Assembly: GCA_965246795.1 (NCBI GenBank)
Contig: CBDFFN010000006.1
Coordinates: 62,001-126,000, forward strand
Reading direction: 5' to 3'
DNA from: JAJXWB01 sp965246795
Lineage (GTDB): Bacteria; Pseudomonadota; Alphaproteobacteria; Rhizobiales; Beijerinckiaceae
Length of the DNA stretch: 64,000 nucleotides
Position numbers and translations under genes: made by a program
Shown here: one piece after another, positions 6,911 to 14,901 of the stretch
Layout of the letters: every line of letters begins with the position of its first letter
Position numbering within the stretch: position 1 is the stretch's first letter
Notes under the pieces: generated by a model
Database searches by the model: none
Seen by the model: only the letters and a program-made list of their open reading frames with translations
What the model was told of the DNA's origin: nothing

Positions 6911-8189
6911 ACGTTTGAGGGCAAAGGACGTGCCCGAGAAGATCATTTTCAAGCGAACTAAAGACGCCAGCGTCTACACTTATCAATTCAAGATCGGCGG
7001 CCAACGCTACGGCGGCACGACAAGAATGACCGATCACGACAAGGCCTACGCCTTTGCCGCAGACCTGTATCGGAAGACGAAGGCGGCGCATGTGCTGAAG
7101 GGCCATGCCACGCCTGTGCAAGGTCCGAAGGACGCGACGATCGAAGAAGTCGCCATGCACTACCTTCAATTCATGTCGGACGGTGGCACGATCTCAAAGG
7201 AACGCGCGGGCTACATCGCGTGGATTGTCCGGAACATCGGTAGGACGACGAAAGTTAGCGCGATTACAAACGACACCGTGATAAAATTGCGGAGAATACG
7301 CCGCAACGAACCACGCGTGCTTCAGGGATCAAAGGACCTTGAAGCGCGGCAGGCCAAGGCGAAGCCGTTAGCGGCGGCGACGATCAACCGAACAGTCATC
7401 GAACCTCTGTCGGCCCTGCACAACCATGCCCAGCTCAATATGGGCATTCCGCTTTGCCGCCTGAACTTCAAAGACCTGAGGTTGAAGGAGGCTCCGGCGC
7501 GCGATCGCGAATTGACATACGAAGAGGAAGCCTACCTTCGCGCGAACGTTCGGGCGGATTATTGGGCGCTTATGGATTTCGCCATGCGGGCAGGGCTTCG
7601 CTTGGAGAACTTCACGGCACTGCGATGGTCCGAGGTGGACATCGATCGCAAGGTCGCGAAGGTCGTGGTCAAGGGCGGTAAAAACCACATCATCAATCTG
7701 ACCGCCGAAATGCTGGCGATCGTTGAAGCGCAGCGCGGGCATCACCGCGAGTTCGTCTTCACGTATGTCTTCGAGGGCGGACGGGGCGGTTCGCACACTT
7801 CATGGGCGCTCCCGTCGAGCAACTGGTCATCTGCGCGCCCGGTCCTGATCCGTGGCGACCGATACCCGGTGACGTATTCGGGTTTTTCGACGTGGTTCAA
7901 TCGGGCACGGAACCGATGGGCTAAGGACCTGCCAGCGCTCGCAACCCTACGCATCCACGATCTTCGCCGCACGTGCGGTGGGCGGATGGCCGACGCCGGT
8001 CTGGACCTGCAAGCGGTTCAGAAACACCTCGGGCATTCATCAATCGTGACCACCGCAAAACACTATGCAGCGCGTGTCGATGAGAGACGCATTCGTGCTG
8101 CGCTCGATGCGCAGGCGTTGAACGATGCTGAGCTGCTTGCGCAGGCTGTGATTAGAGGGCAAACGGTATCCACTTCGGTATCCACCTGA
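6903..8189 (+). CDS. Tyrosine site-specific integrase
   Basis: The protein has 428 residues from the ATG at 6903, preceded by AGGAG at 6890-6894; a TTG one codon earlier is possible. The N-terminal part resembles arm-binding and core-binding domains of phage integrases. The catalytic domain shows the Arg in 'AMRAGLRLENFTALRW', the HxxR box 'HDLRR', the second His in 'HLGHSS' and the nucleophile Tyr in 'AKHYAAR'. All key residues are present, so the enzyme should be active. It is coupled to the excisionase-like gene and ends 60 bases before a tRNA-Val gene, the probable attachment target. Repeats at its 3' end may be arm sites. Confidence 0.9.
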   Translation: MPRRLRAKDVPEKIIFKRTKDASVYTYQFKIGGQRYGGTTRMTDHDKAYAFAADLYRKTKAAHVLKGHATPVQGPKDATIEEVAMHYLQFMSDGGTISKERAGYIAWIVRNIGRTTKVSAITNDTVIKLRRIRRNEPRVLQGSKDLEARQAKAKPLAAATINRTVIEPLSALHNHAQLNMGIPLCRLNFKDLRLKEAPARDRELTYEEEAYLRANVRADYWALMDFAMRAGLRLENFTALRWSEVDIDRKVAKVVVKGGKNHIINLTAEMLAIVEAQRGHHREFVFTYVFEGGRGGSHTSWALPSSNWSSARPVLIRGDRYPVTYSGFSTWFNRARNRWAKDLPALATLRIHDLRRTCGGRMADAGLDLQAVQKHLGHSSIVTTAKHYAARVDERRIRAALDAQALNDAELLAQAVIRGQTVSTSVST

Positions 8190-8213
8190 CCCGCTGTTAG
8201 AAACGGATACCGT
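8163..8213. repeat. Direct and inverted GGTATCC repeats at the integrase end
   Basis: CGGTATCCAC occurs at 8164-8173 and again at 8176-8185 (12-bp period, inside the last integrase codons), and ACGGTATCC at 8163-8171 is mirrored by GGATACCGT at 8205-8213. Position between the integrase and the tRNA suggests integrase or excisionase arm sites, or a hairpin ending integrase transcription. Confidence 0.45.
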
Positions 8214-8249
8214 AAGCCAAGCTGAAAAAGTTTTGAACTACAGTGGGTT

Positions 8250-8325
8250 GGGCGGTTAGCTCAGTTGGTAGAGCGCCTGCTTTACACGCAGGATGTCGGC
8301 GGTTCGAGCCCGTCACCGCCCACCA
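8250..8325 (+). tRNA. tRNA-Val (anticodon UAC)
   Basis: The 76-base cloverleaf is complete with an encoded CCA (8323-8325). The acceptor arm pairs GGGCGGT with ACCGCCC, the anticodon stem is CCTGC/GCAGG, and the 7-base loop at 8281-8287 puts TAC at positions 34-36, reading valine codons. The T-loop GGTTCGAGCCC region is standard. The gene sits immediately after a tyrosine integrase and marks the right boundary of the accessory region, with its 5' end facing the integrase. Confidence 0.96.
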
Positions 8326-8336
8326 TTCGTTCACGC

Positions 8337-8391
8337 TTAGCTGGGCGTGTCCTTTTCGTCGAACCGGGGTCCACATCGCTGGCGATGTTCG
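8337..8391. repeat. Dispersed palindromic (REP-like) element, copy 1, degenerate
   Basis: This stretch after tRNA-Val aligns with copies at 21431-21486 and 26164-26217: a GTGTCC-like arm, a core with CGAACCGG, and a GATGTTC-like arm. It is the most diverged copy. The preceding ACGCTTAGCTG also matches bases before the 21431 copy, so the shared unit is longer than the palindrome. Confidence 0.55.
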
Positions 8392-8493
8392 CAACAGCGA
8401 CATCGCTACGGAACACGCCTAGCGACAACGGGTCGCTTGCCGCCCCCCAAGACCGCTGTCACACTTTCCTCGGGATTGTCCGGGGACCCGTCC

Positions 8494-9186
8494 ATGCCGT
8501 CTCGTGTCACTTTCGCCGTCGCTGGTGCGTTCTTGGCTACCGCCCTCGCTGCGCCCGCCTGCGCGGCGGACATGTCCTTCCGCGTCATGTCGGTCGGCGA
8601 TCCCGCGCGCTGCGGCGATCGTTGCCCGCAGGCGATCGTTGCGCAGGGCGAGATCACCAACACGACCCCGGACGAGTTCGTGTCCTTTATCCAAAGCAAC
8701 CCGGCGCCGAACCTGCGCTCGGTGGTCTTCATCGACTCTCCCGGCGGCAAGGTCGTTTCGTCTATGGAGCTTGGCCAGACGTTCCGGAAACTCGGCTTTG
8801 CGGCGATCGTCGCGCGGCCGATCGAGGGCAGCGGCATCGCCGCCGGCACCTGCTTCTCTGCCTGCGTTTATGCGCTGATGGGCGCGAAGCGACGGGTCAT
8901 CCCGCGGGAGAGCCGTGTCGGCATCCATCGCATGTTCTCTTACGAATCCAACGCCGATCCGGCCGGCGGCACATCCCGGAACATGCGTCACGACAACGGC
9001 GGCATGCGTGAGATCGTGGCGCGTTACTCGACCATGATGGGCGTCAGCCGCGGGCTGATCGATGCGGCGGAGCAGACGTCGAGCAACGGCATCCAGGTGC
9101 TGAGCCAGAGCGACATCGCGCGTTGGCGGCTCGGCGGCTCGAACCTCGCGATCGCCGACGAACGGCCGGTCAAACGGCGCCGCTAG
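8494..9186 (+). CDS. Periplasmic ClpP/crotonase-fold protein
   Basis: The start was set at the ATG at 8494 because it gives a clean 24-residue signal peptide (hydrophobic 'VAGAFLATALAAPACA'). The mature part has the ClpP-like fold seen in predicted periplasmic serine-peptidase-like proteins (COG3904 type): 'VVFIDSPGGKV' for the oxyanion strand, 'GTCFSACVYALMGAKRRV' with the presumed nucleophile Ser, and 'VGIHRMF' with His. The total is 230 residues. The final residues are Arg-rich. Substrate is unknown. It stands alone, convergent with the M23 peptidase gene nine bases away. Confidence 0.75.
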   Translation: MPSRVTFAVAGAFLATALAAPACAADMSFRVMSVGDPARCGDRCPQAIVAQGEITNTTPDEFVSFIQSNPAPNLRSVVFIDSPGGKVVSSMELGQTFRKLGFAAIVARPIEGSGIAAGTCFSACVYALMGAKRRVIPRESRVGIHRMFSYESNADPAGGTSRNMRHDNGGMREIVARYSTMMGVSRGLIDAAEQTSSNGIQVLSQSDIARWRLGGSNLAIADERPVKRRR

Positions 9187-9195
9187 ATCGAGTCG

Positions 9196-10590
9196 CTATT
9201 CCGCGAGAAGGTTCGCGGCGCGGATGAAGCGCGTCGGGTCGACGGCCTCGTCGTCGATCCGCACTTCGTAGTGCAGATGGTTGCCGGTGGAGCGGCCGGT
9301 CGATCCGACTTTGCCGATAAGCGCGCCGGGCAGCACCATCTGCCCTTCGCTTACGAGTATGCCCGAGAGATGCCCGTAACGTGTCGACACACCGTTGGCG
9401 TGTTCGATCTCGACCATATTGCCGTAGCCGCCGCTCCAGCCCGCCGTGACGACCTTGCCACCAGCGGTGGCGCGAACGGCGCCGCCATACTCGCCGCGGA
9501 AATCGAGGCCGGAATGCAGGGCAGGACGCCCGAGGAAGGGATCGAGGCGGTAGCCGAAAGTGGAGGTCGTCTCCAGCGTGCCGGCAAGTGGCTTGCGGAT
9601 CGGGAGCGTCGGCACGACGCGACGGACCGTGTCGAGCGAAAGGACGGCTTCCTGCGTACGCGCGAGCTGTGCATCGAATTCCGAGGCGCGACTATCGACC
9701 CGCATCGGCACGAAGGGGCCGCCGACCGCCGGTTCGGCCGATTTCGGCGCGGCTATCTTCAGCCGGTCGATCGGCAGACCGGTTGCATTGATCGCAGCAC
9801 GCAGCTTCGAGGCAAGCGCCGCTGCGGGTGCCTCAAGGCGGCGTAGCGCAGCGACCTGCTTGCGCTCGATCTTTTCGATGGCGTGGGAGAGTGTCCCGAC
9901 GCGAAGATGGGCGGGCACGTCTTCGGAGGCGATGTCGGAGAGGGCGAGCGCCAGTGCAGGGCCGGGCTGCGGAGTGACGACGCCGGACGCATCGGCGGAC
10001 GGGCGCAGGCCTGTGTCTTCTGGCCGGGGACGCATCGGTGCGGGCTCGATCGGTTCCGGCTGGACCGTCGCTTCGACGCCCGCCGGCATCGGGCGGCCAC
10101 GGACCATCGGTGTCGGCGTCGGCTTGACGGTTTTCGCGACCGCCAAGCCCGGCGTCGCGGCTGTATCGGTCGCGCCGCCGACGACATCGTCGAGGGAGGC
10201 GATGACGGCCGCGCGGGTCTCGATCCGGGCCTGGCGCGAGATCATGTCGCGCAGCTTGCCGTCGAACGTGTCCTGCTCGAGCATCTGGCGGCCGGTAATG
10301 CGGTCGATCTGCAGGCGAAGGTTCGCGAGCCGGTCCTCGTAGGCGTATTGCTGCCGCGCCTGACGGGCCATGAGCGCGGCGATCATGTCGTCGCGAAAAA
10401 AGAGGTAGCCCGTCGCGCCGAGGTAGATGGCGCCGATAGCCGGGATCAACGCCGACAGGGCGTAGAGGACGCCGGCCGGCAGGGCGAGGCTGCGGCATCG
10501 GCCGCCGCGTCCGATGGACAGAACGAAACGATTATTTCTCGTTGAGGGCCACTTTGGTGCGGCGCCGGAGGAGGGGGGACGCAGGGACAT
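9196..10590 (-). CDS. M23 family (LytM) metallopeptidase, membrane anchored
   Basis: The 464-residue protein has one transmembrane helix near residues 38-66, a coiled-coil stretch (about 75-135), a Pro-rich linker and a C-terminal LytM domain (about 345-455). Zinc ligands are visible in 'HSGLDF' and 'HLHYE', with the surrounding 'YGHL' and 'GSTGRSTGNH' motifs, so catalysis is likely. Family members cleave peptidoglycan cross-links or activate amidases in the periplasm during growth and division. It is a single gene; its start region is Arg-rich, consistent with an N-in orientation. Confidence 0.88.
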   Translation of the reverse strand: MSLRPPSSGAAPKWPSTRNNRFVLSIGRGGRCRSLALPAGVLYALSALIPAIGAIYLGATGYLFFRDDMIAALMARQARQQYAYEDRLANLRLQIDRITGRQMLEQDTFDGKLRDMISRQARIETRAAVIASLDDVVGGATDTAATPGLAVAKTVKPTPTPMVRGRPMPAGVEATVQPEPIEPAPMRPRPEDTGLRPSADASGVVTPQPGPALALALSDIASEDVPAHLRVGTLSHAIEKIERKQVAALRRLEAPAAALASKLRAAINATGLPIDRLKIAAPKSAEPAVGGPFVPMRVDSRASEFDAQLARTQEAVLSLDTVRRVVPTLPIRKPLAGTLETTSTFGYRLDPFLGRPALHSGLDFRGEYGGAVRATAGGKVVTAGWSGGYGNMVEIEHANGVSTRYGHLSGILVSEGQMVLPGALIGKVGSTGRSTGNHLHYEVRIDDEAVDPTRFIRAANLLAE

Positions 10591-10676
10591 GACGGGCTCC
10601 GGCGAACGGCGGACCCGAAAGACATGAGCGGTTAAGGTTAACGGAGCGCGAATTCCCTTGGGTTAGCGCAAGCCCG

Positions 10677-11147
10677 CTAAAGCGCTTTCGCTGCTGCCAG
10701 CACCTCCGCCGCGTGGCCTGGCACCTTAACCTTGCGCCAGATACGCGCGATCTTTCCGTCGCCGCGGATCAGAAAGGTCGAACGCTCGACCCCCATATAC
10801 TTGCGGCCGTACATGCTTCTCTCCTGCCAGACGCCGTAATCTTCGAGCGTCGTCTTGGTCTCGTCGGCGATGAGATTCATCGACAGGCCGTGCTTGGTGC
10901 GGAATTTCGCGTGGCTCTTCACCGGGTCGGGTGACATGCCGAGGACGGTGCAACCGCTGGCGGCAAAATCTTTCGATAGCGCCTCGAACTCCTGCGCCTC
11001 CTGCGTACAACCTGACGTGTCGTCCTTTGGGTAGAAGAACAGCGCCACCGGCTTGCCGCGATGCTGGTCGAGCGAGACGGCAACGCCGTCGTTTCCCGGC
11101 AACGAAAATCCCGGCGCCGCATCGCCTTCCGTCAACACGCCTGCCAT
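10677..11147 (-). CDS. bcp: Thioredoxin-dependent peroxiredoxin Bcp (PrxQ type)
   Basis: The 156-residue protein has the typical Bcp layout: 'FFYPKDDTSGCTQEAQEF' with the peroxidatic Cys47 and the preceding Thr44 of the TxxC motif, 'VLGMSPD', and an Arg in 'GVERSTFLI'. It reduces peroxides with thioredoxin as electron donor in the cytosol. The position five residues after Cys47, often the resolving Cys in E. coli-type Bcp, is not Cys here; the other Cys is Cys66. It may therefore act as a 1-Cys or differently resolved enzyme. Divergent from the large AsmA-like gene. Confidence 0.93.
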   Translation of the reverse strand: MAGVLTEGDAAPGFSLPGNDGVAVSLDQHRGKPVALFFYPKDDTSGCTQEAQEFEALSKDFAASGCTVLGMSPDPVKSHAKFRTKHGLSMNLIADETKTTLEDYGVWQERSMYGRKYMGVERSTFLIRGDGKIARIWRKVKVPGHAAEVLAAAKAL

Positions 11148-11340
11148 GCGCCTTCCTTTCGTCCCATTGGGTCAGCACAGGGTCTATCAAATGCCGGTGC
11201 CGGCGTCCCGTTCTGCGCGTGCGGCGGACATCGGATGCCGATAGCGAGATGCGCGGCAAGGCGATAAAGTCGCGCGGCGGAATCGCTTCGCGGCCTGTGG
11301 TTCGCGATGCAGCGCATCGTCGCGTCCAAGGAGAGGGTTC

Positions 11341-14300
11341 CTGGCTTTCGACGTTTTCGGCAACCTCAAGCGACGCGACGCGCAGGGCGCGAAGACGCCC
11401 CGTCTTCGGCGTGGCGGAGGTTCGCGTACCGCACGCTGGCTGATCCGGATCGGCACGGTTTTGGCCGTCGTCGTGACGCTTGGCCTCATCGCGTTGCTCG
11501 CGCGTCTGTCGCTCGGTCCGTTGCGTGTCGAATTCATCGGGCAACGCATCGCGTCGTCGCTCGACGCGCGCTCGGGCGACCGGTTTTCCTTCGATCTCGG
11601 CGCCACCTATCTCGAACGGTCCTCGCTCGGCGCGACGCTTGTCATAGACGACTTCAAGGTGAAGGCGGACGGTCAGACGATCGTCGAAGCGCCGCATGCG
11701 GAAGTCTCGATTGATCCGCTTTCGCTGCTTGCCGGCGACATGCGTCCGCGACGTCTGCAGATCTCGAACATCGACATCAATCTGCGCGTGCTGCCGGACG
11801 GGTCGATTTCTGTCGCCGGTGGCCAGAAGGCGTCGCCCATCGCGGTTGCCGCCGCGCCGGTGCCGCGCTCGCAAAGCGACAATCCTCGCGTGCGGCGCGC
11901 GGAGCTTCTCGCACAAGCCGGTACGGCGCTCCGCAGCTTCTTCGATCTTGCGACGTCTCCGGGCGCCGCGATCGGCGTCATCGAGCGCGTCGCCATCAAA
12001 TCGGGTCGCCTGATCGTCGATGATCGCACGGCCGACCGCCGCACCGTTTTCGAAGAACTCGACGTCGTCTTCGACAAGACCGCGACCGGGACCGATCTCG
12101 TCATCAATGCGATCGGCCCGAACGGTCCAGTTGCCGGCGAAGCGCATGCGCAAGGCGTGCCGGGCCAGCTGCGCACTCTTGACCTGTCTGTGCGCAATAT
12201 CTCGATCGACGAGATCATTCTGGCGAGCGGTGTCCGCAATCCGAATTTCGACAGCGACGTGAAGATCGCAGCCAATATGCGTTTCGCGCTCGAACCCGAT
12301 GGCCGGGTGCGCGAGGCCAACGCGTCCTTCGGCCTCGGCACCGGCTATCTGCGCCTCGCCGATCCGGACCACGAGCCATATTTCATCGACGAATTGTCGG
12401 GGAGCGCGCATTGGGACGGCGCGTCGCGACGCATCGTCATCGACCCGACGCATCTCTTCGCCGCCGACACGCGCCTCACGATGGTCGGATCAGTTGATCC
12501 CCCCACCAGCAGCGAAGACGGCTGGAAAGTGAAGCTCGGTCTTGCGGAGCCGGGAACGCTTGCGCCTGAACGGCCGGGCGAGCGCGTCTTGCCGATCGTC
12601 GACATGGGCCTGGACGTCACCGTCCTTCCCTTCGCGCAGCGGGCGACGTTTTCGCGCGCTGTTCTGCGCGGTCCCGACATCGACGTGACCGTGAATGGTT
12701 CCGCCGACTGGACGGATGGTCTGCACGTCAAATTCGATGGCCATGCCGGGCAGGGGCCGTTGCGCGCGCTCTTGCGCGTCTGGCCGTCACATGTCGGTTC
12801 GGTCATCCGCGGCTGGCTCATCACCCATGCCTATGCCGGCACCGTGCGTGCAGGAAGCATCCGCGCCGACTTCGATCGGCATACGCTCCTGATGATGCGC
12901 TACAATCGTCCGCCGCCCGATCGCGCGTTGACGATGGACTTCATGATCTCCGGCGGCGTCGTCGATACGATCACAGGTCTACCGCCTCTGACGGGTCTCG
13001 ACGCGAATGTGCGCGTCACGGGCCGCACACTGCATCTCGACGGCAAAAGCGGGACGCTCGAATTGTCCGGCGGACGCAAGCTGACCTTGCAAGGTGGCGA
13101 GCTCGATATGCCGCGCAACGACGGCTCGGACGCCATTCCGGCACGCCTGTCGCTGCGCGCGACGGGACCGGTCGAGGCTGCGGCAGAACTCCTAACCAAG
13201 GATGCGTTTAAGGCTGCGGCGCAAATGCCGATCGATCCCGCGACCATGCGCGGCAAGGTCGACGGCCGCGTGGCGGTGGATTTCGAGATCGGAGCGCAGG
13301 CCGCGCCCCCGCGCACGACGCTCGAAGCCAACCTGACCGACTTCTCGGTGGACAAGATCATCGGGAAGGAAAAGCTCGAGGGCGCGACGATCGCGATCAG
13401 CAACGACGCGTCGGGCCTCAAGGCAAACGGTACGGGTCGCCTCTTCGGTGGCCCTGCGACATTCGACATCCGCAAGCCTAACAACCAGCCTGCCGTCGCG
13501 ACCGCAAACATCACGCTCGACGATGCGGCGCGGGCGCGCGCCGGCTACGCGCTCACTGGCGTGACAGGGCCGATCGCCGCCCGTGTCGCCGCGACGATCG
13601 GCAACGACGTCTCGCGCGCGCAGGTCGAACTCGATCTGACTCGCACGGGAATCGAGAACGGCATCCCCGGCCTTGTGAAGCCCGCGGGCAAGCCGGCAAA
13701 ACTTGCGTTCACGCTCGACCAGAAACCATCGGGGCTCTTTCTCGATCAGCTGAATTTCGAAGGCAACGGTGCGACTGCAAAAGGCGTCGTGGAACTCACG
13801 TCCGAAGGCGGTTTCCAGAGCGCGCGTTTGAACCAGATACGCCTGTCGCCGGGTGACGATTTCCGCGCCGATATCACCAAGGCCGACGGCGGCATGAAGA
13901 TCGCGGTCAAGGCCGTCAGTTTCGACGCGCGTCCGTTCCTTAAACTTCTGACGAAGCCGAGCGCGAATGCGCCGGGAACCGGCGGCGATTTCGATCTCGA
14001 TCTTAAAGCACCGATCATCACCGGCTTCGGCAAACAGGTGCTGAGTAATGTCGATCTGCACCTTGTACGCAAGGCTTCAGCGATCCGGCAGTTCACCCTG
14101 AATGGCGCGTTCGGCCGACGACCCGTGCAGGCGGTGATGTCGCGCGAGGCAACGGTGCCGCAAGTGCAGATCACGACGCCCGATGCCGGCGCGTTGCTCG
14201 CGTTCACCGATCTCTACAGCCACATGGACGGTGGTCAGCTCAACACGCTCTTGCAGATGGAAGGCGGTCGCATCACGGGCACCGTATTCATCAACAATTT

Positions 14301-14877
14301 CGTGCTGAAGGACGAGCCGGCATTGCGACGTCTCGTCGTCGAGGGCGTACCCCAGCAGCCCGCCGCGAACACGCGCGGGCAGACGCGCCCCGACGGCACG
14401 TCCGTGCAATTCGATCAGTTGCGCGCCGTCTTCCAGCAGGAGAATGGCCGCGTCGTGATCCGTGACGGCGTGATGCATGGTCAGGTGCTCGGTCTGACAG
14501 TGCAGGGCACCGTCGACGACACGCGCGACACGCTCGATCTCACTGGCACTTACGTACCGGCCTACGGCATCAACAACCTCTTCGCGAAGATTCCAGTGGT
14601 CGGCCTTTTCCTCGGTGGTGACTGGAACGAAGGGCTTTTCGCCGTCGACTACCGCATCACCGGAAAGTTTTCGGCGCCGGTGCTCAACATCAATCCGTTG
14701 TCGATGGTGGCGCCTGGCTTCCTGCGCAAGATTTTCGGTGCGCTCGATGGGGCTGCGCGACAAGCCGATCCAGCATTCGCGACGCCGACTCTGCCACCCG
14801 CGGCGCGCGGCACACCGCGTGCGCGACCGTTCGAGCCGTCGTTGACGCCGATCGATCCGTCGGGGCGCGTGCAGTAG
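11341..14877 (+). CDS. Large AsmA/YhdP-like envelope protein (DUF3971 type)
   Basis: This 1178-residue protein has an Arg-rich N-terminus, one transmembrane helix and then long beta-rich sequence ending in an AsmA-like C-terminal domain ('NNLFAKIPVVGLFLGG', residues near 1075-1090). Relatives span the periplasm and help move phospholipid to the outer membrane. No ATG, GTG or TTG occurs in frame between the stop at 11242 and the TTG at 11461, which would begin inside the membrane helix and lose the positive residues. AAGGAG at 11328-11333 lies seven bases before CTG at 11341, giving the expected N-in helix; I prefer that start. A Pro-rich tail ends the protein. Confidence 0.82.
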   Translation: MAFDVFGNLKRRDAQGAKTPRLRRGGGSRTARWLIRIGTVLAVVVTLGLIALLARLSLGPLRVEFIGQRIASSLDARSGDRFSFDLGATYLERSSLGATLVIDDFKVKADGQTIVEAPHAEVSIDPLSLLAGDMRPRRLQISNIDINLRVLPDGSISVAGGQKASPIAVAAAPVPRSQSDNPRVRRAELLAQAGTALRSFFDLATSPGAAIGVIERVAIKSGRLIVDDRTADRRTVFEELDVVFDKTATGTDLVINAIGPNGPVAGEAHAQGVPGQLRTLDLSVRNISIDEIILASGVRNPNFDSDVKIAANMRFALEPDGRVREANASFGLGTGYLRLADPDHEPYFIDELSGSAHWDGASRRIVIDPTHLFAADTRLTMVGSVDPPTSSEDGWKVKLGLAEPGTLAPERPGERVLPIVDMGLDVTVLPFAQRATFSRAVLRGPDIDVTVNGSADWTDGLHVKFDGHAGQGPLRALLRVWPSHVGSVIRGWLITHAYAGTVRAGSIRADFDRHTLLMMRYNRPPPDRALTMDFMISGGVVDTITGLPPLTGLDANVRVTGRTLHLDGKSGTLELSGGRKLTLQGGELDMPRNDGSDAIPARLSLRATGPVEAAAELLTKDAFKAAAQMPIDPATMRGKVDGRVAVDFEIGAQAAPPRTTLEANLTDFSVDKIIGKEKLEGATIAISNDASGLKANGTGRLFGGPATFDIRKPNNQPAVATANITLDDAARARAGYALTGVTGPIAARVAATIGNDVSRAQVELDLTRTGIENGIPGLVKPAGKPAKLAFTLDQKPSGLFLDQLNFEGNGATAKGVVELTSEGGFQSARLNQIRLSPGDDFRADITKADGGMKIAVKAVSFDARPFLKLLTKPSANAPGTGGDFDLDLKAPIITGFGKQVLSNVDLHLVRKASAIRQFTLNGAFGRRPVQAVMSREATVPQVQITTPDAGALLAFTDLYSHMDGGQLNTLLQMEGGRITGTVFINNFVLKDEPALRRLVVEGVPQQPAANTRGQTRPDGTSVQFDQLRAVFQQENGRVVIRDGVMHGQVLGLTVQGTVDDTRDTLDLTGTYVPAYGINNLFAKIPVVGLFLGGDWNEGLFAVDYRITGKFSAPVLNINPLSMVAPGFLRKIFGALDGAARQADPAFATPTLPPAARGTPRARPFEPSLTPIDPSGRVQ

Positions 14878-14901
14878 TCGCGTGTATTGAAAGCCGCCGC
14901 G

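Noticed and set aside
10726..12453. Long open frame on the minus strand across bcp and the AsmA-like gene
   Set aside because: The translation is Arg/Asp-rich with no domain and lies antisense to two well-supported genes; it is a GC-rich shadow.
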